DNA of 64,000 nt, taken from Paludibacteraceae bacterium (lineage in GTDB: Bacteria; Bacteroidota; Bacteroidia; Bacteroidales; Paludibacteraceae). The DNA lies in assembly GCA_024401435.1 (NCBI GenBank), contig JAKSLB010000007.1:62001-126000 (forward strand), read 5' to 3'. Position numbers and translations under genes: made by a program. The first letter of the stretch is position 1. Each line of letters opens with the position of its first letter. Below, one piece after another: positions 1 through 8,559 of the stretch. The notes below the pieces were generated by a model. It did no database searches and was not told the DNA's origin. It saw nothing but the letters and a program-made list of their open reading frames with translations.

Positions 1-246
1 CTTACCGAAAGCGGTCTTTAGTAGAGCCATCTGTTCAGGTTTCAAACCATTTAGGGCATCAATGAGATTGTCAATGCCTTCGGTATTCTTCAACTTGGAA
101 AGGAGTTCCTTTACTTCGGCATCCTTTTCATCAACCTTGCCATCACCATTGACATCTTCGCCATTGGTATCTTCGTTCAAACTACGACAATACTTGTAAA
201 TATCACCGAAAGTCATCTTTGTCAATTCATTTATAGAAATGCTCAT
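1..246 (-). CDS. Small late protein with a dockerin/EF-hand-like loop (3' end outside window)
   Basis: Reads from an ATG at 246 off the left edge; 82 residues are visible. Residues 30-43 form a calcium-loop pattern, DVNGDGKVDEKD, with acidic or polar residues at positions 1, 3, 5, 9 and 12 as in type I dockerin repeats and EF-hands. Only one such loop is visible. A box reading CATAAATAATATATAAAG lies about 20 bases upstream, followed by AAAGGA, so it is probably expressed late. The function is unknown. The loop is seen directly; calcium binding is inference. Confidence 0.75.
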   Translation of the reverse strand, partial: MSISINELTKMTFGDIYKYCRSLNEDTNGEDVNGDGKVDEKDAEVKELLSKLKNTEGIDNLIDALNGLKPEQMALLKTAFGK

Positions 247-265
247 TTTTTTAAAATCCTTTTTT

Positions 266-283
266 CTTTATATATTATTTATG
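266..283 (-). promoter_or_regulatory. Late-type AT-rich promoter box
   Basis: The minus strand reads CATAAATAATATATAAAG just after the terminator of the upstream gene. It contains the ATAAATA core seen before many virion genes here and resembles the T4 late promoter TATAAATA. An AAAGGA ribosome site follows. Confidence 0.5.
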
Positions 284-313
284 AAAAAGACCACTAAAAA
301 TAGTGGTCTTTTC
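284..313 (-). terminator. Stem-loop terminator
   Basis: A 9-bp stem, AGACCACTA/TAGTGGTCT (289-309), is flanked by A and T runs. It ends the metallophosphoesterase transcript on the minus strand. Confidence 0.7.
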
Positions 314-323
314 AAATGAAAGA

Positions 324-1601
324 TTAAACATTGTCTAGTTTTACTAGCATACTAGAGGTGATTTCATCACCATCGGTAACAATCAAGTAACTAGAAGGTG
401 GGAAATCACTATGTAGTTTTTGTAGCGAATATGAGTTTGGTCCTACAATTGAGGGGTTAAAGTACACTGGGATATTTGCGGAAGAAAGATACCAAATGCC
501 ACCAATATGCCAATGACCCATAAGACCAACATCAGCCTTTAGACCTCTATTTGAGAAGATGATATAGTCCTTGAAACTATCTCTAATCACAGTGCTCAAT
601 GGAGATACGAAAGAACCACCACCCTTATAAGCATCACCATGTTCAAGTTTCCAATACTGATTACCGATTTTTGCGAAATATACGGAAGAATCTGGGATTT
701 CAACGGAAACCTTCGTATTACCCATAGCTTCAAACATCATCTTGATGTTATGATATAGCACATATTCCCAGTTGTCAATGACCTTGTTCTTGGTTTTCCA
801 TTCCTTTGATACTCTTGAATGGTTTCCAACGACACAATATAGGTTAACATTCGTAAAATGTTCAGAAAGACCATTTATAACACCAACAAGGAACTTTGTA
901 AGGTCAATGACCGCTTGTGGCATAGTCATTTCATTGGTTTCAATTAATTCTTCGTGAATATTACCGCTAAACATATCACCAAGCATAGGAATATCCAAGA
1001 TTGAGCATTCGTGCTTAACGGCATACTTGATAGCCTCTGCTGCTAAAGCCTCAATTCTTCTCTTTGCGATGGCGGTATTGTATTCATTGCACTTGTTGAT
1101 TTGTTCTGGGGCTACCACTTCACCGAAATGAAGGTCTGAAAGTGGCATAACAAGTCTATTAGTGCCATTAGCCTTTGTCTTGACATTGACCTTGAAATTG
1201 ATTGAATCTGGCTTTGAAGCCTTGATGCTATCACTGATGGCATCAACCAACTTCTTAACCTTGTAGTCGGCTACACTATAATTCTTATTAGCCAACTTCA
1301 ATGAATTTAGGTCTTGTCTCAATAGACCGATTTCCGTATCCTTCATCTTCAAGACATCTTCAATGGTGGTGTCAACAACAACGGAATTTTCTTCAACATT
1401 GGAAACTGCCTTAACTTCAACCTTTTCCAAAAGTCTATCCACACGCTTTCTATATACATCCTTCGTAATGCCAAGTCTATTCTTTGTGATTTCGGTGTTG
1501 GCATTGTTCATTATTTCAACTCTATTGAAATTGTATTTCTTTAAAATCCCATATAGTACCTTCTGTTCTTCAGATAGGTTCATTGTATTTGTATCTTTCA
1601 T
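324..1601 (-). CDS. Calcineurin-like metallophosphoesterase
   Basis: The 425-aa protein carries the five metal-binding motifs of the calcineurin-like phosphoesterase superfamily in order: SDLHFGE (near residue 155), LGDMF, VVGNHSR, LEHGDAY and GHWHIGG. It therefore probably hydrolyses a phosphodiester or phosphomonoester with two metal ions. The first 70 residues are helical with a helix-turn-helix look (ITKNRLGITKDVYRKRVDRL), followed by a coiled segment, so it may bind DNA. It differs from the gp47-like nuclease at 43389-44378. AAAGG precedes the start; ATG 1583 is an alternative. Substrate unknown. Confidence 0.85.
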   Translation of the reverse strand: MKDTNTMNLSEEQKVLYGILKKYNFNRVEIMNNANTEITKNRLGITKDVYRKRVDRLLEKVEVKAVSNVEENSVVVDTTIEDVLKMKDTEIGLLRQDLNSLKLANKNYSVADYKVKKLVDAISDSIKASKPDSINFKVNVKTKANGTNRLVMPLSDLHFGEVVAPEQINKCNEYNTAIAKRRIEALAAEAIKYAVKHECSILDIPMLGDMFSGNIHEELIETNEMTMPQAVIDLTKFLVGVINGLSEHFTNVNLYCVVGNHSRVSKEWKTKNKVIDNWEYVLYHNIKMMFEAMGNTKVSVEIPDSSVYFAKIGNQYWKLEHGDAYKGGGSFVSPLSTVIRDSFKDYIIFSNRGLKADVGLMGHWHIGGIWYLSSANIPVYFNPSIVGPNSYSLQKLHSDFPPSSYLIVTDGDEITSSMLVKLDNV

Positions 1602-1628
1602 TTTTATTATGACCTTTTATGGTTATAA

Positions 1629-1667
1629 GAAAATATAAAAAAGTCTAGGAAACAATGTTCCTAGACT
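1629..1667 (-). terminator. Stem-loop terminator with U run
   Basis: A 10-bp perfect stem, AGTCTAGGAA/TTCCTAGACT (1642-1667), is followed on the minus strand by TTTTTT. Confidence 0.8.
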
Positions 1668-1669
1668 CC

Positions 1670-1785
1670 TTCTCATTGTCTTAACCTAAAACCCTACCCT
1701 TATGGGGACATTCACAATAAACCGTTATTTGTTTTGTGGTTAAAAAGTATCTAATCATTTGGTCATAGGCTTTCCAACCGAATTT
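1670..1785 (-). other. Gap between two terminators; possible 25-codon ORF or small RNA
   Basis: About 115 bases lie between two minus-strand terminators. An ATG on the minus strand opens 25 codons ending in CECPHKGRVLG, without a clear ribosome site. No tRNA cloverleaf was recognised. The tiny ORF is weakly supported; the segment may instead be a short RNA unit. Confidence 0.25.
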
Positions 1786-1831
1786 AAAAAAAGGCTAAAA
1801 CAACGATTGCATATAAATATATACAATCGTT
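1786..1831 (-). terminator. Stem-loop terminator at the end of the 1830-3176 operon
   Basis: An AACGATTG/CAATCGTT stem (1802-1831) is followed on the minus strand by GTTTTAGCC and a seven-T run. It overlaps the stop codon region of the last gene. Confidence 0.65.
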
Positions 1832-2324
1832 AAATGCCATCCGCAAATATTCGTAAACTTTTCTTAAATTCATCCACTAGGTTTTGAATGTTTTGGGCTT
1901 CTTCCAATACCGCCTTCATAGCTTCATCATATTGGTCAATATCAAAAGTTCTACTACCAACATTATACTCTAGCAATATATCACTACTAACCTCAATGTG
2001 ATTTATATGATATACCCTAATATGCATTCCACTCCAAGTATAACATTCCAATAATGAGGTACGACAATTATTGCATTTTAAGCGAACCATTAGTCTATAA
2101 TCACTATAATTATGTTCGCAAGCGAATCTCAAATCTTTAAGATTCTCATCGTTTTTAAGGATTTCATAGGCATCATTTACAATAGAAAATTGCTCATTGT
2201 TGTATAACTTTTCAATGTTATAAGAATCGCATTTAACACTTTCTTCTCTATTAATCATTCTAACATACTTTTTTAGCAATCCAGATTCTTCAAGGAAATC
2301 CTTCATTGAATATTCAAAACTCAT
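1830..2324 (-). CDS. Unknown protein
   Basis: A 164-aa soluble, acidic protein with one CNNC pair near residue 94. Its start overlaps the end of the preceding gene by 11 bases, so the two are probably translationally coupled. Not recognised. A helix-rich start, a beta-rich middle and a final helix give it the general look of the small proteins at 36-43 kb, but the similarity is too weak to claim relationship. Confidence 0.75.
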   Translation of the reverse strand: MSFEYSMKDFLEESGLLKKYVRMINREESVKCDSYNIEKLYNNEQFSIVNDAYEILKNDENLKDLRFACEHNYSDYRLMVRLKCNNCRTSLLECYTWSGMHIRVYHINHIEVSSDILLEYNVGSRTFDIDQYDEAMKAVLEEAQNIQNLVDEFKKSLRIFADGI

Positions 2325-2865
2325 CTTCGTATAGTCCTTCGTTAATTCGCTTTAACACATCCATAGCAAGTTTCTTTGCGTCCATCAATGTAGTTTTCAA
2401 ACTATATTCAATGGCTTGTGTATTGATTGTTCCATCATCATTGTATAATGATTCAATATCCCATTTCGTGTTCTCTTTATTACACCAAATATGGTTTTTG
2501 CATTCATTTTCATCAAAAGTAATCCTATCTGGTGAATATAAAGTCAACTCATCACTATTCACATCATAACGCATCAACGATTTAAGAAAATTAAAACCAT
2601 TCAATGATGAATTCGTACATATACAAATGTACGAATTTTTTTCACTAAACGACCCACTTGTTGGATTCATTTTAATTTCCAACTCAATAGGCAATTTGTT
2701 ATTCTTTACAATGGTGCGGAAAGCCTTCTTAACATCTTTCCAATGTTTTTCTAGACTATCCCTATGTTCTTCAAATCGTTTATTCCAAGTGTCTAGATAC
2801 TCATCATATCTACCTTCCTTCTTGAGAAAGGCTTCAAGTTTGGATTCACTGAAATCATAGTTCAT
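2314..2865 (-). CDS. Unknown protein
   Basis: A 183-aa protein, helical and charged at the N-terminus (residues 1-55), then mixed. No known motif. It is the middle gene of a three-gene minus-strand operon and overlaps the next gene by 11 bases. Its ATG touches the stop of the gene upstream. Confidence 0.75.
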   Translation of the reverse strand: MNYDFSESKLEAFLKKEGRYDEYLDTWNKRFEEHRDSLEKHWKDVKKAFRTIVKNNKLPIELEIKMNPTSGSFSEKNSYICICTNSSLNGFNFLKSLMRYDVNSDELTLYSPDRITFDENECKNHIWCNKENTKWDIESLYNDDGTINTQAIEYSLKTTLMDAKKLAMDVLKRINEGLYEDEF

Positions 2866-3176
2866 TAAATTGCCTTCTTTTTCTTCTTTGACTTGCCCTT
2901 GAAAGTCATAAGCATACCAAGACTATTTTCCTTTACGATACCGACATCAATGGATTCAAGTTTATTTCCATCATCATCGGTCATATCGTAAAAGTTGGAC
3001 ATCTTGTCCATTTCAACAAGACTCTTGAACTTTTCAAGATAATCACCAACATTAAGACCTTCCATAAAGAAAGGTTTTTCATCACTTTCACACTTTAGTG
3101 CCACACTTGACTTCATAGACAAGTCAGTGACCTTGATTAGTTCCTCAATACGGCTAATTGCTACATTCAATCGCAT
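2865..3176 (-). CDS. Unknown small protein
   Basis: 103 aa from the ATG at 3176, chosen because GGAG lies 7-8 bases upstream. A longer reading would start inside the terminator-like stem at 3200-3219. The C-terminus is a lysine run (KGKSKKKKKA), suggesting nucleic-acid contact. First gene after DNA ligase on the same strand. Confidence 0.7.
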   Translation of the reverse strand: MRLNVAISRIEELIKVTDLSMKSSVALKCESDEKPFFMEGLNVGDYLEKFKSLVEMDKMSNFYDMTDDDGNKLESIDVGIVKENSLGMLMTFKGKSKKKKKAI

Positions 3177-3192
3177 ATGCATTCTCCATTGG

Positions 3193-3219
3193 TAAATAAG
3201 GTGGGCTTTAAAACCCACC
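3193..3219 (-). terminator. Weak stem-loop after DNA ligase
   Basis: GGTGGG...CCCACC stem (3200-3219) followed on the minus strand only by TTATTT. It probably ends or attenuates the ligase transcript. Confidence 0.45.
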
Positions 3220-3234
3220 CCTTATATGTATCAA

Positions 3235-4530
3235 TTAAGTCCATCGTTCTTCGCCATGAACACACTTCAATGTGGGGTGGCGAAGACTCCAATTACCATC
3301 CTTGTCCTGCGTTTCTTCAAGATACTTGATGGTAATGGTCTTTCCAATAATCAAGGAAGGGTCTTTGAACCATTCAATTCTCTGTTCCTTGGTAAGACCG
3401 CCACCAACACGGACATCACATCCCTTGTGCTTGATTACAAGTGCGGAAACTCCATCAAATTCCTTGTTGCCTTCACCCGCAACGGCATAGGTCTGCTTGC
3501 CAGTAACAACACCTTCAACAACCGCTTCAAAGTCATCAAAGTAAGGCTTGTACTTGAGCAAGTCCTTGGTACGACCGCTCTTGTAGGGTGCGTTCTTGCG
3601 GAGCATAAAACCTTCCCAGTTGTAGGTTTCAACATAGCCAGCCCACTTGTCAAAGATTTCTTGGGAGGTAATGAGTTCCTGTTCAAGAACCTTAACATTT
3701 TCATCCTTGGGGAGGTTGCAAAGCATTTCATAACGCTTGTCAAAGTTTTCACTTTCAACTTCGCCATTGAATTCTTCTTCGGTAACGATGTCAAAAATGC
3801 GGTACTGCGGATTTTCAATGGTGTAGTTCTTGCGTGTAACTTCCTTCATCAAACCCTGGAAATCATCTTCACCATTGGGAAGCAACTTGCAGCATTCACC
3901 ATCAAGAACCCAAGAACCTTCCTTGCCTTCCATAACATTAAAGATGTGTTCGGTAAGGTTGGAAAGGGTTGTGTATTCCTTTCCACTTCTAGAAAGGTAC
4001 TTGACAGTGCGTTCTTCCATATCAACATGGACATTCAATCTTACACCGTCAAGCTTCATAGAGGCATAATAAGAGCCATCAATGGGGTTAACACCCTTCA
4101 CATCCTTCAAGTGCTTTGCCAAAGCAACTTGGTAATCGGTATTTTCAATACCACACCACTTGCAATAGTTGGTGTTGGATACACCAATCTTCAAGTTGCG
4201 GTCAATGATGTTCACCAAAATCTTCTGGTCAATCTCACGGAACTGATTAATCATAGTGTTAACCGCTTCAATAGCAGCATTACCCGTGATGCTTCGCTTG
4301 TTCAATTCCACAAGCAAGTCGTGGAATGTATAATAGTTGAGGTCAATGGTAGCATTGCCACTTGTTGTGATGTTGATTGTGTTGCTTGTTACACCATACA
4401 CATAACTATTGTTGTAGGTGTCATCAAAAATCTTATCCATAAGGTCACAGCGTTCTTGAAGTACAAGTGCCTTCTTTTCAGTAGCCTTGGATGTCATTGC
4501 AATCTTTTCAAATACGGAAGAAATATTCAT
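3235..4530 (-). CDS. ATP-dependent DNA ligase (T4 gp30-like)
   Basis: The 431-aa protein has the nucleotidyltransferase motifs of ATP-dependent ligases: motif I SMKLDGVRL with the adenylated lysine K159, motif III WVLDGECC (near 207-214), motif IV EGFMLR and motif V LLKYKP. It seals nicks during replication and repair. The length fits a phage ligase with a small N-terminal domain and a C-terminal OB fold (T4 ligase is a little longer). AGAGG precedes the ATG and a class A promoter lies at 4554-4582. A long ORF on the opposite strand is a shadow of this gene. Confidence 0.95.
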   Translation of the reverse strand: MNISSVFEKIAMTSKATEKKALVLQERCDLMDKIFDDTYNNSYVYGVTSNTINITTSGNATIDLNYYTFHDLLVELNKRSITGNAAIEAVNTMINQFREIDQKILVNIIDRNLKIGVSNTNYCKWCGIENTDYQVALAKHLKDVKGVNPIDGSYYASMKLDGVRLNVHVDMEERTVKYLSRSGKEYTTLSNLTEHIFNVMEGKEGSWVLDGECCKLLPNGEDDFQGLMKEVTRKNYTIENPQYRIFDIVTEEEFNGEVESENFDKRYEMLCNLPKDENVKVLEQELITSQEIFDKWAGYVETYNWEGFMLRKNAPYKSGRTKDLLKYKPYFDDFEAVVEGVVTGKQTYAVAGEGNKEFDGVSALVIKHKGCDVRVGGGLTKEQRIEWFKDPSLIIGKTITIKYLEETQDKDGNWSLRHPTLKCVHGEERWT

Positions 4531-4553
4531 CTTTTACCTCTCTTTGTACCATT

Positions 4554-4582
4554 AATATAGAAAATTATATAACAATTGTCAA
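4554..4582 (-). promoter_or_regulatory. Class A promoter for DNA ligase
   Basis: Minus strand TTGACA, 17-bp spacer containing TTATATAATTTT, then TATATT. The ligase ATG is 24 bases downstream. Confidence 0.85.
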
Positions 4583-4585
4583 GGG

Positions 4586-4918
4586 TTATTTGCGATATAT
4601 TGCAACTTTTTTGTCTTTTTTAACGCACTCAAACTCCATTATGAACTTTGAATGGCTTACGCCATCAACTTCAAATTCATCATACCAAGGATACTCCTCA
4701 ACCGTTACAAATCTTGTAAAAACCTCACAATCGTTAAACATAGATTTCAAGTAATTAATTGTGTCACGGAGGAATTTGCGTTCAAAACTAAAGGTTTTGT
4801 CCTTGAATACCTTAATCCTTACAACATTATCACCGTCATCAAGGGTTATACTATCAAATTCAACAGAATTTGTATCAAATCGTTTTTCAATAAGTTCAAG
4901 TTTTTCCTTGTTTGTCAT
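4586..4918 (-). CDS. Unknown small protein
   Basis: 110 aa from ATG 4918 (MTNKEKLEL), chosen over a longer reading because AGG lies about 5 bases upstream and the extension is hydrophobic and unlikely. Acidic, beta-rich, no known motif. Divergent from the endolysin gene. Confidence 0.7.
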   Translation of the reverse strand: MTNKEKLELIEKRFDTNSVEFDSITLDDGDNVVRIKVFKDKTFSFERKFLRDTINYLKSMFNDCEVFTRFVTVEEYPWYDEFEVDGVSHSKFIMEFECVKKDKKVAIYRK

Positions 4919-4977
4919 TTTGCCTAAATAGTTGTTTCCCACACCACAAAATATAAAATAATAGGTCAAAAGTACCA

Positions 4978-5068
4978 AAAAGTGCCAAATTAGGATTGCA
5001 AATACTCTTAACGGAAGGATATATGTGCGGAACTAAAGATATTTATCCACATCTAATTTGGCACTTTT
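4978..5068. repeat. 16-bp perfect inverted repeat spanning 60 bases
   Basis: AAAAGTGCCAAATTAG at 4978-4993 is exactly complemented by CTAATTTGGCACTTTT at 5053-5068, between two divergent genes. A near copy, CTAAATTGGCAC, lies at 5983-5994 on the other side of the endolysin gene. It could be an operator or a trace of cassette exchange. Confidence 0.7.
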
Positions 5069-5117
5069 CCCGAAAAGAGTACAACCACACATAGATAAGA
5101 TAACGAAAGGAATAGAT

Positions 5118-5912
5118 ATGGAAAACACATTACAGAACATTAAAATCTATGAAGGTGGAATAGACAAATGTAAGAAGACAAATAGGGAGATAAAGTATAT
5201 TGTATTACATTATACGGCTGGTGTAAGCAATAAGAGTGAAAGCACAAATCTTAATATTTGTAAGTATTGGGATAAGAGTGAAAGTAAGGCTAGTGCGGAT
5301 TTTGTAGTTGATGAGGATGACATATATCAATACAATACGGACATAAAGAACTATTACACATATCATTGTGGAGGTTCAAAGTATAGTTATAAGGGTGGTG
5401 CTAGAATGTATGGAAAATGTACCAATACCAATTCAATAGGCATAGAGATGTGTTCCTTTAGAAAGGATGGAAACGCAAAGGCAAGTGCAGAAGATGAAGG
5501 ATGGGAGATTGGTGATAATACATTGGTGTTGACAAAGATATTGGTCAAGTATCTTATGGAGGCATATAACATACCTGTTGAAAATGTCATTACTCACTTT
5601 GATGTGACTGGTAAGTTATGTCCCAGACCATTCTTATGCAAGGATGATAGTGGTGTATGGTCATTGACGGATTCCTATTATGATACATTCTTTGGAGAGG
5701 ATGAAGAATTGAGCAAGGGTTTACGCAATCCAATATACACCATAGAGACCCTTGTGGACTTGAATTGTAGGAAGGGTGTAGGTACTACCTATGCCAAGGT
5801 TACAATGTACGAAAAGGGCACTTTCTTGGCTATATATGAGGAAAAGGATGGCTGGGGTGAAACATCCCAAGGGTGGATTTCGCTCAATTCAAAATATGTG
5901 AAGAAGATTTAG
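5118..5912 (+). CDS. Endolysin: N-acetylmuramoyl-L-alanine amidase with SH3-type domain
   Basis: 264 aa from ATG 5118, with AAAGGA upstream. Residues 24-172 form an Amidase_2/PGRP fold with probable zinc ligands H31 (IVLHYTAG), H160 (VITHFDVTG) and C168 (KLCPRP); this family cleaves the amide bond between muramic acid and L-alanine. Residues about 200-264 (LVDLNCRKGVGTTYAKV to GWISLNSKYV) are an SH3b-type wall-binding domain. No signal peptide is visible, so release would need a holin, not identified here. An upstream in-frame TTG reading is less likely. Confidence 0.9.
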   Translation: MENTLQNIKIYEGGIDKCKKTNREIKYIVLHYTAGVSNKSESTNLNICKYWDKSESKASADFVVDEDDIYQYNTDIKNYYTYHCGGSKYSYKGGARMYGKCTNTNSIGIEMCSFRKDGNAKASAEDEGWEIGDNTLVLTKILVKYLMEAYNIPVENVITHFDVTGKLCPRPFLCKDDSGVWSLTDSYYDTFFGEDEELSKGLRNPIYTIETLVDLNCRKGVGTTYAKVTMYEKGTFLAIYEEKDGWGETSQGWISLNSKYVKKI

Positions 5913-5920
5913 TTTTTTTG

Positions 5921-5956
5921 AAAAAAGTCAACTCTATTGAAGGGTTGGCTTTTTTA
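5921..5956 (+). terminator. Terminator after endolysin
   Basis: AAAGTCAAC/GTTGGCTTT stem followed by a T run ending at 5955. Confidence 0.75.
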
Positions 5957-6000
5957 TATTTTGGGTGATAAGAAACCTCAATCTAAATTGGCACATAAAA

Positions 6001-7902
6001 ATGAAAGTTGATGAGCAGTTGGTCATATACAATCACGAAAGTAGTGATAAGATAGTAAACATAAGTAATAACGCAAAGAGAACTGAAGCCTATATTGTAA
6101 ACATAAAGTCCTTTGGTGATTTGGTGAACATATTCAAGACATTTTCCAAGTTTGGAATAAATTGGAATAGGGATGGTGTCTATTATGAAAGCCGTAGGGG
6201 ATTTAAGTCTAACTTTGTCTTTATGGACTATGACAATTTGACAAAGGACGGATATGAGAAGATACATAAGTATTATGACAAGAACAAAGACATTTGCTAT
6301 GTTGAGGATTCAAGTAGTTGCGATGTTTCAAACGGCAAGTACAAGTTGCACTTGTTCCACTGGGTAGACAATTGTGTTATATGGAAGAATTGTATAGACC
6401 CTATGATATGGGAAAATGTAAACCCATACAAGAATGTTCACAAGAAGATATTTGGTGTATACCCAAAGTGGGATGATAAGAAGAACAATCCAAATTACAG
6501 GTCAAAGAGTGAAGATGCGTATGACCTATGCATAGAAACAAATCTATTCAACAAGTGTTTCAATCGTATCCGTGACATTTCGTTGACGGACACATACAAG
6601 ATGCGTAAATATATAAGGAACAACAATAAATACACATATTACAAGTATAGTTCTGATACATTTAGGGCGATATTCAAGGATTTCAATATTGGTGAGAAAC
6701 TTTTCACCATACCTTGTAGAAATGACTTGAAGATTGTATTGAAGGAAGTGACGGACAAGTGGAATCGTGAGGTTTCAATACCTGATTACTTTACCGATGA
6801 CATAAATGAATACTTGAAGGATAAGGGTACATTGAATGGTTATTACAAGAAGATAACCACATTGCGAAAGTATACCCAAAATCTTACCAACGGAAGATGT
6901 TTTCCAAACAATATAAAGAAATTGTTGAATAACATAAAGTATTATGAAGTTATGCCTAGAATGCCAATGATGAGGCATTGTGTATTGAGAAGTTATTCCA
7001 CAAGCAATGGTACTATTAAGAAATTCTTTGTGGATTCTGGTCATAGAAAGGCTTTTTGTGACCATTACATATATTGTGCAACCATTATGCTTTATTTCTC
7101 AAAGAAGTATGACAAGACTATAGATTGGAACTATGAGAGTATAATAAATGCGTTGATGTGTGATAACTCCTATATAGACATATATGAAAAGGATAAGTTC
7201 TTCATTGAATACGATGTAGTGGAAAAGGTTGTACACAGATACTTTGACATCATTGCCAATGAAGAATTGTACATAAAGCACATCAAGACACATCAATGCA
7301 AGAACATCAAGTACAAGCCACACTTGAAGAATTGGAATGTTGAAAAACCTTGGTGCGGAAAGATTATGGAACTTTCAAACAAATTGAAAGCGGAGAAAAA
7401 GAGAATAAACATAGTTCAACTACAAGAATATTGGAACAATGTAGGATTGGACAAGGAATGTCCATTCACTCAATTCTACAATAGTCTTCGTTCATTCCTA
7501 AACACAAACATAACGAAGGATGATTGGTATATCATTGCCGATTTTCAAAGTTGGCTTATGATTGGAAAGAATTGTCCTCATAATGCAGGTATGAAATACA
7601 ACACAATATCCAAAAAGATGGATTGCTCCTTGGACTTGATTAAGGCATACAACAACGGAATCATATCTGAAAGGACATTCAAGAGACGGAAGAAGGAACT
7701 TGGTGTACAAAATGTCCTATTGCGTAGCCTTGCAAATCCAAGGAAGGTGTTCGTAGAGGAAACTGGAAAGACTATTGTGGTAAAAAAGGAAGCCGTTATG
7801 TTGAACAAGGATAAGGTGCGAAATGTATCAAATACGCCTACTAAAAAGAAGAATGTAAAGAAATCTTTACCAAAAGTCGTAGTAGATGTAAGTAATTTGT
7901 AA
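6001..7902 (+). CDS. Putative replication protein with primase-like (AEP) motifs
   Basis: 633 aa from ATG 6001 (a GTG at 5965 would add 12 residues). Near residues 72-80, FVFMDYDNL gives a hydrophobic-D-x-D pattern. About 35 residues later SSSCDVSNGKYKLHLF resembles the S/H-containing motif of archaeo-eukaryotic primases. The C-terminus has a helix-turn-helix-like segment (ISERTFKRRKKELG) and a lysine-rich tail. The combination suggests a primase or replication initiator, but no helicase motifs are seen. This is inference from short motifs. A copy of the CTAAATTGGCAC repeat lies just before the start. Confidence 0.6.
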   Translation: MKVDEQLVIYNHESSDKIVNISNNAKRTEAYIVNIKSFGDLVNIFKTFSKFGINWNRDGVYYESRRGFKSNFVFMDYDNLTKDGYEKIHKYYDKNKDICYVEDSSSCDVSNGKYKLHLFHWVDNCVIWKNCIDPMIWENVNPYKNVHKKIFGVYPKWDDKKNNPNYRSKSEDAYDLCIETNLFNKCFNRIRDISLTDTYKMRKYIRNNNKYTYYKYSSDTFRAIFKDFNIGEKLFTIPCRNDLKIVLKEVTDKWNREVSIPDYFTDDINEYLKDKGTLNGYYKKITTLRKYTQNLTNGRCFPNNIKKLLNNIKYYEVMPRMPMMRHCVLRSYSTSNGTIKKFFVDSGHRKAFCDHYIYCATIMLYFSKKYDKTIDWNYESIINALMCDNSYIDIYEKDKFFIEYDVVEKVVHRYFDIIANEELYIKHIKTHQCKNIKYKPHLKNWNVEKPWCGKIMELSNKLKAEKKRINIVQLQEYWNNVGLDKECPFTQFYNSLRSFLNTNITKDDWYIIADFQSWLMIGKNCPHNAGMKYNTISKKMDCSLDLIKAYNNGIISERTFKRRKKELGVQNVLLRSLANPRKVFVEETGKTIVVKKEAVMLNKDKVRNVSNTPTKKKNVKKSLPKVVVDVSNL

Positions 7903-7992
7903 CATTTTCCACTACACAAAAGGCATACAATTTTTTAAATTTACAAATATGAAAGGAGTTTCCTTTCAACTTTAGATAAAAGGACAATAAAG

Positions 7993-8319
7993 ATGTACAA
8001 TACACATATCATTGTAAAGGACAAGAAGGGTGAATATCTCGCCATTCGCAAGGACGCAAAGGTTCATTCCCAGGGTCGCATCACTGGCAGACTTGTAAAC
8101 ATTGACTATGAAGCTGACAAGCGTAGTGGTTATCGTGAACGCCAGAATTCCAGCATTGAAAAGGTTGAAGCATACCAGTACAAGGATGGTTCTATCTGGA
8201 TTATGGAAAAGACCGACAAGCAGCTTATTTGCCACAAGGCTAATTGCGAAATCCGCAAGAAGTATTCTCGTAGCGAATACAAGTCCCTCCCCAAGGAAAT
8301 GTGGAAGAAGTTCAAGTAG
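7993..8319 (+). CDS. Unknown small basic protein
   Basis: 108 aa, rich in K and R, with host-preferred codons (CGC, CTC, CCC) unlike its neighbours, so probably abundant. AAAGGA precedes the ATG. The leader holds an 8-codon mini-ORF (7949-7975) containing a GAAAGGA/TCCTTTC hairpin, which may affect translation. No known motif. Confidence 0.75.
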   Translation: MYNTHIIVKDKKGEYLAIRKDAKVHSQGRITGRLVNIDYEADKRSGYRERQNSSIEKVEAYQYKDGSIWIMEKTDKQLICHKANCEIRKKYSRSEYKSLPKEMWKKFK

Positions 8320-8342
8320 GATTTTCTCTATGTTGAAACAAG

Positions 8343-8373
8343 AACACCCTTCATTAGGAAGGGTGTTTTTTTT
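8343..8373 (+). terminator. Strong terminator
   Basis: AACACCCTTC/GAAGGGTGTT stem followed by eight T. Confidence 0.85.
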
Positions 8374-8548
8374 AATTCTGTTTCATCCACAATTCATAAT
8401 CGTTGATGTATTCAAACGCAAGCCAACCACCTTCAACCTTCGCCCAACGACTAGCCCACGGAGTCCTTCGCTTGGCAGTCGCACGGGTCTTGCATTCAAC
8501 AAAAACATTGTTTGAATATACAGGTTTTGAAATATATGTCTGTTTCAT
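8372..8548 (-). CDS. Unknown small protein
   Basis: 58 aa from ATG 8548, set by GGAG six bases upstream. Tryptophan-rich and basic in the middle (TAKRRTPWASRWAKVEGGW). It starts inside the end of the preceding gene, so the two form an operon from the class A promoter at 8889-8917. Confidence 0.65.
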   Translation of the reverse strand: MKQTYISKPVYSNNVFVECKTRATAKRRTPWASRWAKVEGGWLAFEYINDYELWMKQN

Positions 8549-8559
8549 TGTTAGCTCCA

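Noticed and set aside
3226-4560. 444-codon plus-strand ORF opposite DNA ligase
   Set aside because: The minus strand carries all ligase motifs, a promoter and a ribosome site; the plus reading has no such support and is a codon-bias shadow.
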